Shown here: one piece after another, positions 52,955 to 61,926 of the stretch
Layout: every line of letters begins with the position of its first letter
How positions within the stretch are numbered: the first letter of the stretch is position 1
Assembly (NCBI RefSeq): GCF_900187605.1
Contig: NZ_FYEA01000002.1
Coordinates: 124,001 to 188,000 of the forward strand
DNA: 64,000 nt
Direction of reading: 5' to 3'
From: Pseudomonas sp. Irchel 3H7
GTDB lineage: Bacteria; Pseudomonadota; Gammaproteobacteria; Pseudomonadales; Pseudomonadaceae
Position numbers and translations under genes: made by a program
Notes under the pieces: model-generated
Told to the model about the DNA's origin: nothing
Database searches by the model: none
Seen by the model: the letters and a program-made list of their open reading frames with translations, nothing else

Positions 52955-53983
52955 GTGAAAGTTAAAAACCTCTTTATTATAAGTGTCGAAGCGGATGCAC
53001 AAATAAAAGGCAGTGCTCGAGGGTTTCTGTACAAGTACATGCTCAACAACAATGCGGAGAATATATTCGTTTACGAATTCAACGCTGAGACAGCCATCGC
53101 CACGCTTCAAACTTCGGCTAAAAAAGAAGACGGAGGCGGCTGGGTATTGATATCGAGTCCTGCGCCAGAGAGCAACGATGAAGAAGCCGAGAGTGATGAG
53201 TACATCAACCCGTTCACCACGTTCGCAAAAGAAAATCTAACCGGCGTGAATGAAAACCAGGCAGCCTCCGCGAAGCAGTACAGGCTGTCTCACCAAAATG
53301 GCGCAATCATCGCGTGTCATGCGTCCTCTATGGCGTTGTGTAACATCGAGCCAGAATTGTTCGCCCAGAATCTTATTGTTTGTACAAAAAAACCAGGGAA
53401 TGAGGTAAATGGGATTTTCCCCGTGTTTGACAAGATTGTTTTTAATGCATGCAATGCCGCAAAAATATTTGAGAAAGCAGCGGAAGTGAAGCAAAACACC
53501 AATTTCTGGACGAGCGATAAGAAAAAAATAGGCAATGGCAAAAGAGCGCAAGAGATAAACGTTGCGCGCTTTAAACAAAATGGCGTAGATGAAACCGGTG
53601 AGTTGACCTTAAGTGCCCATCTACAAGAAATCGAATTGCGTCAAAACTTTTTTAATCCTGTATTCAGGTTCCTCAATATTTACGGACGCTATTTCAATAA
53701 GAACATCATCGTTGCCGGCTATGATCAAGCGTTAACGGCAGCGGACCTGAGTAAACAGTTAGTCGATAACGGCAAGTTGACGGCGCTTGAAAAGCTCAAA
53801 GTAAGCGGGCGAAAAATGCTTTTGGAAAATGCGTCGACGAAACCGCTAGGCTGGGTAGGAGGTAACGGGGTCGCCCCCAAGCATAAGTTTTTTTACAAAT
53901 TCACCGCCGCCGAGGGCAATGTCAACAACGCTACGATCGTCCCCGTTGAATGGTCTGAATGGACGGATCAAAAAACGGGCTGA
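52955..53983 (+). CDS. Orphan protein, possible CHAT/caspase-like fold
   Basis: 342 residues from GTG 52955, with AGGAGG six bases upstream; an earlier ATG at 52937 is less likely. No signal peptide or membrane helix. GC is clearly lower than the flanking genes, suggesting horizontal origin. Two hydrophobic strands each end in a candidate catalytic residue: GAIIACHAS (His122) and DKIVFNACNAA (Cys166), 44 residues apart, resembling the strand-His and strand-Cys of clan CD peptidases and CHAT domains (FACHG, LSACNT). The rest is Lys/Asn-rich and no family was recognised. Peptidase, effector or defence role is inference. Confidence 0.6.
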   Translation: MKVKNLFIISVEADAQIKGSARGFLYKYMLNNNAENIFVYEFNAETAIATLQTSAKKEDGGGWVLISSPAPESNDEEAESDEYINPFTTFAKENLTGVNENQAASAKQYRLSHQNGAIIACHASSMALCNIEPELFAQNLIVCTKKPGNEVNGIFPVFDKIVFNACNAAKIFEKAAEVKQNTNFWTSDKKKIGNGKRAQEINVARFKQNGVDETGELTLSAHLQEIELRQNFFNPVFRFLNIYGRYFNKNIIVAGYDQALTAADLSKQLVDNGKLTALEKLKVSGRKMLLENASTKPLGWVGGNGVAPKHKFFYKFTAAEGNVNNATIVPVEWSEWTDQKTG

Positions 53984-54278
53984 GCCTGGAGTCAATGCCC
54001 GCTTCTTTGCGAGGATTGGCCATCAATCTGCCAATGGCAGGTGATCTGTTCCCCTGTAGACAAGCCCGATCAGGTACGCCACTGCTCGACCAGCGGCACC
54101 AGCGCAATGATGATCATGATGCCCCCAGAAGCACGACTTGTAATCGACGCTGTTCATGAAACGGGTGGTGCAGGATCGGCTGTTGCCGTTGTAGCTGCGC
54201 ATCTTGGACCGGTTGTCGCACGTGCGAGATACAAAGACTTCGCCGCACGAGTGTGCTCCTTGATGCTGAGAACTGGTT

Positions 54279-54434
54279 TCAGCTTTCGCTGGTTTCGACC
54301 GGCTCTGCGGCTTCAGCTTCCAATTTCGCCCGATCAGCCTTGCTGATGTATTTAGGCTTTTTCGGCGCCAGTTTGGCGCTGGCCTTTTTGGCCTTTTCCT
54401 TGAACAACTGCTTGAGTTTCTTTTGGCGATTCAT
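54279..54434 (-). CDS. DUF2986 small protein
   Basis: 51 residues from ATG 54432-54434 to TGA at 54279: starts MNRQKKLKQLFKEKAKKA, contains APKKPKYISKADRAKLEAEA and ends with ETSES. This is the DUF2986 family of short, very basic proteins of unknown function in gamma-proteobacteria. Too short for common ORF cutoffs. The 295 bases to its right, 53984-54278, hold no other supportable gene. Confidence 0.75.
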   Translation of the reverse strand: MNRQKKLKQLFKEKAKKASAKLAPKKPKYISKADRAKLEAEAAEPVETSES

Positions 54435-54579
54435 GTGTTCTACCCGGTCTGCAAGTTTGAATATCGGTTAGCGAAGGGCGTAAACGTACGCATCAATGGA
54501 CGAGCCACAAGATATGCACGTTGCCCTCGAAAAGGGGCGAATCCTGACGTAAGCCTCGGGCCAAGGCAATGCCAATTCC

Positions 54580-55060
54580 TCACATGGCGATAAAGTCACG
54601 CACAGCCTTGATGGTCGGCGCGGGGGCTTCTTCCATCAACCAATGTCCTGCCGCCGGAATCACCACCTCGGTGACGTTGTCCGCAGCATTGCGCATGACG
54701 ATCGCTTCGTTGTTGCCGAAGGACTTTTAACCGCCCACGGCCAGCACCGGCATGCTCAAGTGTTTCTGCAGGACCGGAGCGTTGTCGAGGGCGTCCTGAC
54801 GAATGCTGCGGAACTGCGCGAACGCCGCGTGCATGGCGCCAGGGCGGGCATAAAGCCTGGCGTAATGCTGGCGGGTGCCTTCATCGACTTTGGCCGGGTT
54901 GCCGGCGAACTCGTTCCACGCACGTGCATGGTGGCACCTTCGACCTTGATGTCCTGAGTGTGGAAGGTCGGCGGGAAGGGGACGACCTCGGCAAAAGCCT
55001 GGACACTCAGGGTCAAAAGGGCGAGGGCGGCCAGTAGCGGGCGGTTATGGCGAAGTCTCC
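54580..55060 (-). pseudogene. Decayed alpha/beta hydrolase
   Basis: On the minus strand the N-terminal part is a signal peptide and PFPPTFHTQDIKVEGATMHVRG; the sequence then jumps near 54920 to another frame with WNEFAGNPAKVDEGTRQHYARLYARPGAM and a C-terminus ending VVIPAAGHWLMEEAPAPTI. The active-site part between them (nucleophile and oxyanion region) is missing, an in-frame TAA lies at 54727-54729, and no good start codon is left. The His of GHWLMEE remains. Originally a secreted epoxide hydrolase-like enzyme, now inactive. Confidence 0.8.
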
Positions 55061-55114
55061 AGGCGTGGGGGCGATGGAGACAGCGTAGACGTATCGATCA
55101 GGGCCGGCGGAGTT

Positions 55115-55576
55115 TCATCCAGAAGCGAACGCCGCCTCGATAAACGCCCCCAGCGCCTGCTCTTCAAGAATCTCGATAGAGAAATGTCCGAAGCGTTTCG
55201 GCAGCCAGATGATGCGCGTTCCGGACGGCGATTGCAGGTTTTCGCGAGTCAGTGGTTGGCCGTTTTCGTCTTCCGGCTGAACACCGCTGGCGAGCAGTTC
55301 GTCGTAAGCCAACTCGATATTCGGGGTCGTGTAGCAATGGCGGTAAATCATGCCTTCGCCCACTGTATCCAACAGCTCCTTGAGATTCCCCGCCAGCGGC
55401 TGGACCAGCATGAAGCGTTCCTGACCGATCAATGCGACGGCATAGCGCACGTGCAGGCCCCCGCGATTCCAGATCTGCGTTGTGGAGATCCGCGCCTGCA
55501 GTATCTGCGCGTAGTAGGCACAAGCTTGTTCAAGGTCTTTGACCAGTACGTCGATGTGGCTGAACTTCAAGTCCAT
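55115..55576 (-). CDS. VOC family protein (glyoxalase/dioxygenase fold)
   Basis: 153 residues with two beta-alpha-beta-beta-beta modules: FSHIDVLVKDLEQACAYYAQIL and RHCYTTPNIELAYDELLASGV. Possible metal ligands are His7 and the later Glu in SIEILEEQ. The family ranges from glyoxalases to extradiol dioxygenases and binding proteins, so activity cannot be assigned. Single gene, divergent from the CigR-like gene. Confidence 0.85.
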   Translation of the reverse strand: MDLKFSHIDVLVKDLEQACAYYAQILQARISTTQIWNRGGLHVRYAVALIGQERFMLVQPLAGNLKELLDTVGEGMIYRHCYTTPNIELAYDELLASGVQPEDENGQPLTRENLQSPSGTRIIWLPKRFGHFSIEILEEQALGAFIEAAFASG

Positions 55577-55686
55577 GAAATAGCTCCTGTCGGGCGGTGT
55601 CGATGGGCTGGGTGTAATCGACGATCGGCCAGCCGGAATAAACTAAGCTGATGTGTAACGTCAAGATGACACAGGAGCATCCCCCC

Positions 55687-56169
55687 ATGAAGGCGCGCCG
55701 CATGATCAAGTCACGTACGTGGATTGCAACGATTTCTTCGCTGGCCTTGGTTTTCAGTTCGGCGATGGCATTGGCTGACCCCGGTAATGGAAAGGGCCAG
55801 GGCAATGGCAAGGGTAATTCGCAGAATGTGCAGGGCCACGGCAACCAGAAAGGTAACAGCAACAAGGGCAACAACGCTGGCGGTGACTGGAATGATGGAC
55901 CAAGCATCAATCGCGGCAATGTGCTCGGAATTGTCGGAGGCTATCGCGACTACTGGAGCCCGGGCCCCTCGCTGCCACCGGGCATTCAAAAGAATCTTGC
56001 ACGCGGCAAGCCATTGCCGCCCGGTATCGCGAAAAAGCTCGATGGACGTCTGCTCGGTCATTTGCCGCATTACGATGGCTACGAATGGCAGCAGGCGGGC
56101 ACGGACCTGATCCTCGTCGCGCTGGCAACCGGCCTGATTTATGAGGTGCTCAACGGGGCATTTGATTAA
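55687..56169 (+). CDS. CigR/RcnB-like secreted protein
   Basis: 160 residues from ATG 55687 (AGGAG upstream). Signal peptide to SSAMALA, a Gly/Asn/Lys-rich low-complexity stretch (GNGKGQGNGKGNSQNVQGHG), then PSLPPGIQKNLARGKPLPPGIAKKLDG, the anti-virulence regulator CigR signature, and a final membrane-like helix LILVALATGLIYEVL. The family is periplasmic; some members are linked to metal or virulence control. No operon partner. Confidence 0.82.
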   Translation: MKARRMIKSRTWIATISSLALVFSSAMALADPGNGKGQGNGKGNSQNVQGHGNQKGNSNKGNNAGGDWNDGPSINRGNVLGIVGGYRDYWSPGPSLPPGIQKNLARGKPLPPGIAKKLDGRLLGHLPHYDGYEWQQAGTDLILVALATGLIYEVLNGAFD

Positions 56170-56337
56170 GCGTTATCGCGCCGCAGATGTCGCCGCTGGC
56201 CAAGGTTGAAGTGTGGCTGCATTGCTGCAAGGCACGCAGCAATGATCTGCAAATGGAGGGTCTTGTTCGTCCGCTCATCGGTTATCAGACTGGAATCAAC
56301 TGACGTTGAAGCAGCTTCCAGATAAGGAGAGATGACG

Positions 56338-57312
56338 ATGGTTTCTGTGATCCGGTTTGAGCAGTTTGGCAATCACGACGTACTGCAAATGCAGGCAACC
56401 GACAAGCAAGCGCCGGGGCACGGTGAGGTTTGGCTTGAGCAAGAAGCGGTAGGGGTCAACTTTCTTGATGTGACCCAACGCAAAGGCGCGGTCGCGGTTG
56501 CGTTGCCTTCCGGCTTGGGACTGGAAGGCGCGGGGCGGGTGGCCGCAGTGGGCACAGGTGTCAGTAACATCGTTGTGGGTGATCGCGTGGCTTACGCCAC
56601 CGGGCCATTGGGGGCTTATGCCTCGGCGCGGCTTTTCCCGGCAGAGCGGCTGGTCAGAATTCCTGATGCCTTGTCTTGCGATGAGGCAGCGGCGGTGATG
56701 TTCAAGGGCATCACCGCGCAGTATTTATTGAAATCCACCTATCCCGTAGGGCCGGGCACCACCCTGTTGCTTTACGGGGTGGCGGGCGGTTTGGGGGCGA
56801 TCATGGCGTCATGGGCAAGGCATTTGGGCGCGACGGTGATCGGTGTCGTGTCGAAGCAGGCCAGTGTCGAAAAGGCCCGGGCGTCGGGTTGTAACGAGGT
56901 GCTGGTGTTCGACGCCGAGACCCTGGCAGCGGACGTCGCACGACTCACCGATGGGCAGAAGGTCGATGTGGTGTATGACCCGATCGGGCGGGTGTCTTTT
57001 CAGGCGTCACTGGACAGCTTGCGCCCGCGTGGTTTGATGGTGTCGTTCGGCGCCTCATCCGGTGCGCCGGCAGCCGTGGAACTGGCGACACTCAACAGCA
57101 AGGGTTCGCTGTTTTTGACCCGTCCCTCACTGGCTGCGCACACTGCGACGGCTGCTGAGTATCAGGCGCGTGCGCAGGATGTTCTGGCCGCTGTCGCAGC
57201 CGGTATCATCCAGCCACATATCTGGGCGAGCTATCCATTGGCCGATGCCGCACTGGCGCATGCCGACCTGGAAACGGGCCGATCTTCTGGGGCGATCATT
57301 CTGAAACCATGA
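56338..57312 (+). CDS. Quinone oxidoreductase (zinc-independent MDR)
   Basis: 324 residues from ATG 56338; an ATG six bases earlier is too near the AAGGAG at 56324-56329. QOR-type medium-chain reductase: VNFLDVTQRKGAV, GLEGAGRVAAVG, and the NADPH motif YGVAGGLGAIMASWARHLGA. It lacks the zinc ligands. NADPH-dependent one- or two-electron reduction of quinones, cytosolic. The stop overlaps the LysR start by four bases, so it is coupled to that regulator. Confidence 0.9.
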   Translation: MVSVIRFEQFGNHDVLQMQATDKQAPGHGEVWLEQEAVGVNFLDVTQRKGAVAVALPSGLGLEGAGRVAAVGTGVSNIVVGDRVAYATGPLGAYASARLFPAERLVRIPDALSCDEAAAVMFKGITAQYLLKSTYPVGPGTTLLLYGVAGGLGAIMASWARHLGATVIGVVSKQASVEKARASGCNEVLVFDAETLAADVARLTDGQKVDVVYDPIGRVSFQASLDSLRPRGLMVSFGASSGAPAAVELATLNSKGSLFLTRPSLAAHTATAAEYQARAQDVLAAVAAGIIQPHIWASYPLADAALAHADLETGRSSGAIILKP

Positions 57313-58236
57313 ATCTTGATGTCTTGAGCAATCAACACGGCGATGAGATCGCTGCATTCCTGGCCGTCGCCTCGCAAGGTTCCTTTGTCGCGGCGGGTCG
57401 GCTGCTGCAACGCCATCCGACGATTATCTCCAAGCGCCTTGCCGCCATGGAGAAGCGTCTGGGCGTTCGCCTTGTCGAGCGCTCGACCCGTCAGGTCCGC
57501 ATTACCGAGGCCGGCGCCCAATTGGAGCAGCGTCTGCGTTCGGCCGTCGAACTGATGAACGACGCCCAGCAGCAAGCGGCGCAGGGGGGCCGGCGAACTT
57601 CGCGGCACGTTGCGCCTCGCGTTGCCGGCCGCCATGGGCCGACTCTGGCTGGGGCCGATGTTGCCGGAGTTTCTCAAAGCTCATCCGCAAGTTTCGATTA
57701 TTGCCGACTACAGCGAGGGGTTGGTCGACATCATCGAGCAGGGGTTTGACGCCGCCATTCGTATCGGCGAGCTGGAGGATAATCGGCTGATCGCGACGAA
57801 GCTCAGCAACCACCGGCGGATTCTGTGCGCCTCGCCAGCCTATCTCCAGGTGCATGGCGTGCCCGCAACACCTGAGGATTTGCTTCAACACAACTGTCTG
57901 CGCTTCAGCGGGTTGGCGTCTTTTCCGCTGTGGCGCCTTCATCGTGGCCATGAGCTGCAAACCGTTAGCGTCAAGGGCAACCTGACGGCCAGCGACAGCG
58001 AGTCGCTGCTGGCCGCTGCCCGGGCGGATGCCGGCATCTTGGGCGCGGGCGATTGGTTGATGAGTCGCGATATCGCCGCCGGAAAGCTGATTCATGTCCT
58101 GCCTGACTGGCAACTGGATAGCGCGGGAGGTGTGTATCTGGTCAGACCCTCGGCGCGGTTTCCGACGGCGGTGGTCGTCGCGTTCAAGCAATGGCTCGAA
58201 GCGATGTTCGCGCCCGCGCCACCGTGGGCTTTTTGA
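57309..58236 (+). pseudogene. LysR regulator with a frameshift in a G6 tract
   Basis: The first 95 codons encode a standard LysR helix-turn-helix (FLAVASQGSFVAAGRLLQRHPTIISKRL), and the effector-binding domain continues in the next frame from about 57590 (LRLALPAAMGRLWLGPMLPEFLKAHPQV) to 58236. A run of six G at 57584-57589 has one base too many; with five the frames join as QGAGELRGTLRLALP. It is either a true inactivation, a reversible slippage switch or a sequencing error. Product if intact: about 308 residues, likely controlling the upstream quinone reductase. Confidence 0.88.
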
Positions 58237-58309
58237 TGGCTGGCAGTGGTCTGCGGATGGCGCGAGTGACAGCAGATTTGCCTGCAACACCGCGCGCCAT
58301 CCACCTCGA

Positions 58310-59851
58310 TCAAACGATTTTCAAAGCACTCAGCACGATCAGCGATTGCTCGGCAAAAGCCTGGGCCTGTTCGGTCAGTGCGGCGATGTTGGCTTCGGCG
58401 GTGGTCAGCGTTTTGCCGTCCTTGACCAGCACTTCGTTTTGTTCGGCAATGACGCTCCACGCCAGTTGTGCCCACTCTGCCGGGTGCTGTTTGCCCTGGC
58501 GGATTGCAATCAGGAACAGTTGCTGGAAGCGGCTGACCGTGACGCCACCCCCGGTGACCGGGCTGCTCAGCACTTGAATGTCGGCGTTGAACAGCGCGCG
58601 CTTGCACAGTTGCAGGTTGAACGCAGCGCAGCGTTCGTACACCCGCGCCTCGGCGGCTTCGCTCTGGCACGGGGCTACCGCGCCCATGCTGACCAGGATG
58701 GCGATGGCCTGTTCCAGATCGTCGTAGGCCATTGGCGACACCGCATCGAGCAGCTGCTGCATCGTTTTGGCTTCATACATCTGGTCCGCGAGGGCATTGA
58801 GGAGCGGGCGGTAAATTTCCGCTTGCAGCGTCGCTGCGCCAGCGGGGCCGGTGACGCTGGAGGCTACGTTTTCTGTCGGCTGCATCAGCACAAATCGCGT
58901 ATTGAGCATGCGCGAGCGGCGCTCGGTCGCGCTGAGTCGGTTGGCACCGCGCACGTACAGGTCGCGACGGAAAGCCTGGTTGACGAAGTAGTCACGCGCC
59001 TGCTCGCGCATCACCGGGTGTTCGATACCGTCGAGAAAGGCCAAGCCTTCGGCGCTCAGGTTGAGTGCGTCAACCGAATCCATCGGCACCGCCGTCGTGA
59101 CGTAATCGAGCTTGGCCGGGGCCAGTGCATCAACCATGTCGGCGAAATACATGCAGTTCCAGTCGCGATTGAAATATTCATGGGCGACGTACTGACGGTC
59201 CTGGCCTTTGATGGTTTGCAGCCTGGCCCCCAAGTGCGGCGCGGCAATGGCGTATTTGGGGTTGGCCGCCAGCAGCGCTTCGGAAAATTGCAACGCGGCA
59301 TCGATGCGCTGATCCGCTCGCGTCGAGTGACTGGCAAAGCGGTCGTGCAGGCTGAACAATTGGCGCAACGGCGCAGCAGGCGACCAGCCCGGGAATGCGT
59401 TGTAGCTGACGTAGAGATGACCACCCGGTTTGAGGTGGCGTCGGGCGAATTCGACAATCAGCTTCTGGTTGTCACGGCTGACCCAGGTCCAGATGCCATG
59501 CAGGCTGATGCTGTCGAATTGCGGCAAATCATGGCGCGCCAGCAGTTGCTCGAAGCTGTCGTCGTACAGCCGCGCACCGTTATTGCCAAGCGCCGCGAGT
59601 TCAATCGCATGGGCCGCCTGACCGGGGTGGAAGTCCGTACCGACGAAGCCGGCCGGGTTGGCCGTGGCGTGAATATTGATTGACACACCCTGACCAAAAC
59701 CGAGTTCGCAGTGATAACCGTCGGGGTTGTCCAGACCGGCAAAGCCGCGCAACAACAGGCAGTAACGCTGGAATACCGGATTGATTTCCCGGCTATAGCT
59801 GTAGGTGTAGCCTTCGTCCGTGAAATAACCTTCGTTCCAGGCGTTGCTCAT
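58310..59851 (-). CDS. SAM methyltransferase with regulatory domain (PF10119 type)
   Basis: 513 residues from ATG 59849-59851, preceded by AGAGG; an upstream ATG at 59873-59875 lacks this. SAM-binding methyltransferase: CELGFGQGVSINIHATANPAGFVGTDFHPGQAAHA, then HGIWTWVSRDNQKLIVEFARRHLKPGGHLYVSYNAFPG, followed by a methyltransferase regulatory domain (residues about 210-290) and a helical C-terminal PKMT-like region. Protein lysine or small-molecule targets are both possible. It is followed upstream by the broken PhyH gene, which may have been its partner. Confidence 0.88.
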   Translation of the reverse strand: MSNAWNEGYFTDEGYTYSYSREINPVFQRYCLLLRGFAGLDNPDGYHCELGFGQGVSINIHATANPAGFVGTDFHPGQAAHAIELAALGNNGARLYDDSFEQLLARHDLPQFDSISLHGIWTWVSRDNQKLIVEFARRHLKPGGHLYVSYNAFPGWSPAAPLRQLFSLHDRFASHSTRADQRIDAALQFSEALLAANPKYAIAAPHLGARLQTIKGQDRQYVAHEYFNRDWNCMYFADMVDALAPAKLDYVTTAVPMDSVDALNLSAEGLAFLDGIEHPVMREQARDYFVNQAFRRDLYVRGANRLSATERRSRMLNTRFVLMQPTENVASSVTGPAGAATLQAEIYRPLLNALADQMYEAKTMQQLLDAVSPMAYDDLEQAIAILVSMGAVAPCQSEAAEARVYERCAAFNLQLCKRALFNADIQVLSSPVTGGGVTVSRFQQLFLIAIRQGKQHPAEWAQLAWSVIAEQNEVLVKDGKTLTTAEANIAALTEQAQAFAEQSLIVLSALKIV

Positions 59852-59909
59852 GGGTGCAGCCTCTTGAATCGTCATTGAAAGTGGCTTTATACGTGATGGA
59901 CTCGCGCCA

Positions 59910-60346
59910 TTAAAACCTCTCGGTGTCCACCAGGATGTTGTCGGCAGGATCGAACCATTCGATAGGGTCCATGTGGATATTTCGCAGGGCCACGGTTTGC
60001 CGGTGAGATACGTACAGCGGCTCGGCCCAATAATTGATCAGCATCGAGCGTCGGCGCGCGCCCGAAAGATTCCGGCTGCCGGCATGCAGCAGGTCGACAT
60101 CGAACACCAGAATGTCGCCCGCACGGCCCGTGAGCTGGACGGATCGCGTCTCATCATGGACGTCAGCGGGCGGTGCTCCGGACACGGCAGCGAATGGCGC
60201 CAGTCCTGACCCCGGGGCACGGGCCAGCGATCCGACGGCAGTACACCCGCATCAAACGCCTGGCGCAGGTCGTCCAGCAACTCGGCGGGTATGGCGCGAC
60301 GGAGCAGGGCAAAACCCTGCTGATGAAGCTGTTCACGGTTATTCAT
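59910..60346 (-). pseudogene. PhyH-type dioxygenase with internal deletion
   Basis: The N-terminus (REQLHQQGFALLRRAIPAELLDDLRQAF from ATG 60344-60346) and the C-terminus (GRAGDILVFDVDLLHAGSRNLSGARRRSMLINYW) are phytanoyl-CoA dioxygenase family. They are in different frames that meet near 60190, and the intervening part containing the Fe-binding HxD is missing, leaving about 145 codons of the usual 250. An inactive remnant of a 2OG-Fe(II) oxygenase. Confidence 0.82.
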
Positions 60347-60365
60347 GATCGGACGTGTTCGCTCC

Positions 60366-60848
60366 TCACAAACGCACGCCCATCTCCAGGGCGCGGGTCT
60401 CGAAGCCAAACTCGGCATACATCCGCACCGCACGCTCGTTGAACGGCCAGACCGTCAGGCGCAAGTCTTGAGCATTTTGCTCGATAGCCCAGTCTTTCAC
60501 CCGTTGAATCAGCGTGCGGCCAATGCCTTTGCCCCAAAACGGCTCGGCCACACAGACTGACCCGATGCGAACCACGTTCTGCGGCTGCATCAGCGGGCCG
60601 GAACTGGCGGACACGGTGGCCGTAATGAACGCCACGGGGCGCTCAGCGGCGCTGGCGATATAGACGATCTGGCCAGGCTTTTCGAATACCCCGGCCCAGT
60701 GCGGCAAGTCGCGGGCAAAATCTTCGGTCGCGGCGGCGTAGATATCGGGGCGGGCGGCGTGGTGTACCGAGTTGAGCAATTGGCCCAGCTCGCTCATTGC
60801 CAGCGCATCGGCGGCAGTGGCTGTGCGGTAGGTGATGATTTCTTCCAT
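60366..60848 (-). CDS. GNAT family N-acetyltransferase
   Basis: 160 residues from ATG 60846-60848; AAGGAG lies about 11 bases upstream. ITYRTATAADALAMSELGQLLNSV begins the fold and the CoA loop is SVCVAEPFWGKGIGRTLIQRVKDWA with WPFNERAVRMYAEFGFETR near the end. Substrate unknown. It ends 19 bases before the PhyH start on the same strand, so the two were once one unit. Confidence 0.88.
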   Translation of the reverse strand: MEEIITYRTATAADALAMSELGQLLNSVHHAARPDIYAAATEDFARDLPHWAGVFEKPGQIVYIASAAERPVAFITATVSASSGPLMQPQNVVRIGSVCVAEPFWGKGIGRTLIQRVKDWAIEQNAQDLRLTVWPFNERAVRMYAEFGFETRALEMGVRL

Positions 60849-61110
60849 GATAAAAATTGCTCCTTGGGTGTGTTTATAAGTTCGCATCCTGCGGTAAACG
60901 GCGAAATAAAGCATCCGGGATCCTGCTGCATTTCAACGAAGCAGGGTGCACCTGGGTCGCTTTTTCAGGTCAGTCTGTGCATTGAATGTTTCTGCGTTAA
61001 ACGAATAATCGAGCGCTCGAATCTTTTGGAGTTGGGCACTGTATGGAAGCGTTACGCATTCAATCTGGCGACATTTATCGTTCATGGACGGCAGCCTCGG
61101 AGTGTCGCCC

Positions 61111-61926
61111 ATGAGCCTGCATACGCGCACCAAACGCCTGACTGTACCGCAATTGGTGGCCATGAAAGGCCAACAGAAAATCGTCTCGCTGACGGCCTAT
61201 TCCAGCGCGATTGCCAAACTGATCGACCCCATTGTCGACTTCATTCTGGTCGGTGATTCCACAGCCATGGTCGGTTACGGCCGCCCCTCGACACTGAGCA
61301 TGCAGCTCGAAGAAATCATCGGTCACACGCGTGCGGTGGTCGATAGCACGCGCCTGGCCTGTGTGGTGGCCGACATGCCGTTCGGCAGTTATCAGGAATC
61401 CCATGAACAGGCCTTTCGCAATTGCGCTCAGGTGTTGGCGCGCACCGGTTGTGATGCGGTGAAGCTGGAAGCCAACAAGGCCTTGGCGCCGACGGTCGAG
61501 TTTCTGGTGGCGCGCGGGATTCCGGTCATGGCCCATGTCGGGTTGATGCCGCAGTTCGTCAATGTCATGGGCGGTTTCAAGGCCCAGGGCCTGACGGCCG
61601 AAACCGCTGCGGTGATTGCCGAAGACGCCCGCGCCAATCTCGACGCGGGCACCTTCAGCCTGTTGCTCGAAGGTGTGGCGGAGGGCGTGGCGCGGCAGAT
61701 TACGCTGGAGTCGAAAATGCCCACCATCGGCATCGGCGCTTCACCGGCCTGCGACGGGCAGGTGCTGGTCACCGAAGATGTACTCGGCCTGGGCGGTGAA
61801 CATCTGCCGCGCTTCGTCAAACGTTACGCCGATGTCGGTGCGGTGATCAGCGAGGCTTGTGCGCAGTTTGCTGACGATGTGCGCCACGGCCGGTTTCCTG
61901 AAGCGCGGCATTGCTATGGACTGTAG
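61111..61926 (+). CDS. panB: 3-methyl-2-oxobutanoate hydroxymethyltransferase
   Basis: 271 residues from ATG 61111 with GGAG eight bases upstream; the ATG at 61084 is upstream of it. PanB barrel: [40 protein letters not shown] (metal Asp), [11 protein letters not shown] and [17 protein letters not shown]. It forms ketopantoate for pantothenate. No panC is adjacent and VKLEANKA replaces the usual VKIEGG, so this is probably a second, divergent copy. The end overlaps the MocR gene by 13 bases. Confidence 0.85.
   Translation: MSLHTRTKRLTVPQLVAMKGQQKIVSLTAYSSAIAKLIDPIVDFILVGDSTAMVGYGRPSTLSMQLEEIIGHTRAVVDSTRLACVVADMPFGSYQESHEQAFRNCAQVLARTGCDAVKLEANKALAPTVEFLVARGIPVMAHVGLMPQFVNVMGGFKAQGLTAETAAVIAEDARANLDAGTFSLLLEGVAEGVARQITLESKMPTIGIGASPACDGQVLVTEDVLGLGGEHLPRFVKRYADVGAVISEACAQFADDVRHGRFPEARHCYGL

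Noticed and set aside
53984..54278. Short plus-strand frames after the orphan gene
   Set aside because: No ribosome site or motif; they run into the DUF2986 gene on the other strand.
58094..59683. 529-codon plus-strand frame opposite the methyltransferase
   Set aside because: Begins inside the LysR remnant and has no family features; the minus-strand protein is clearly real.
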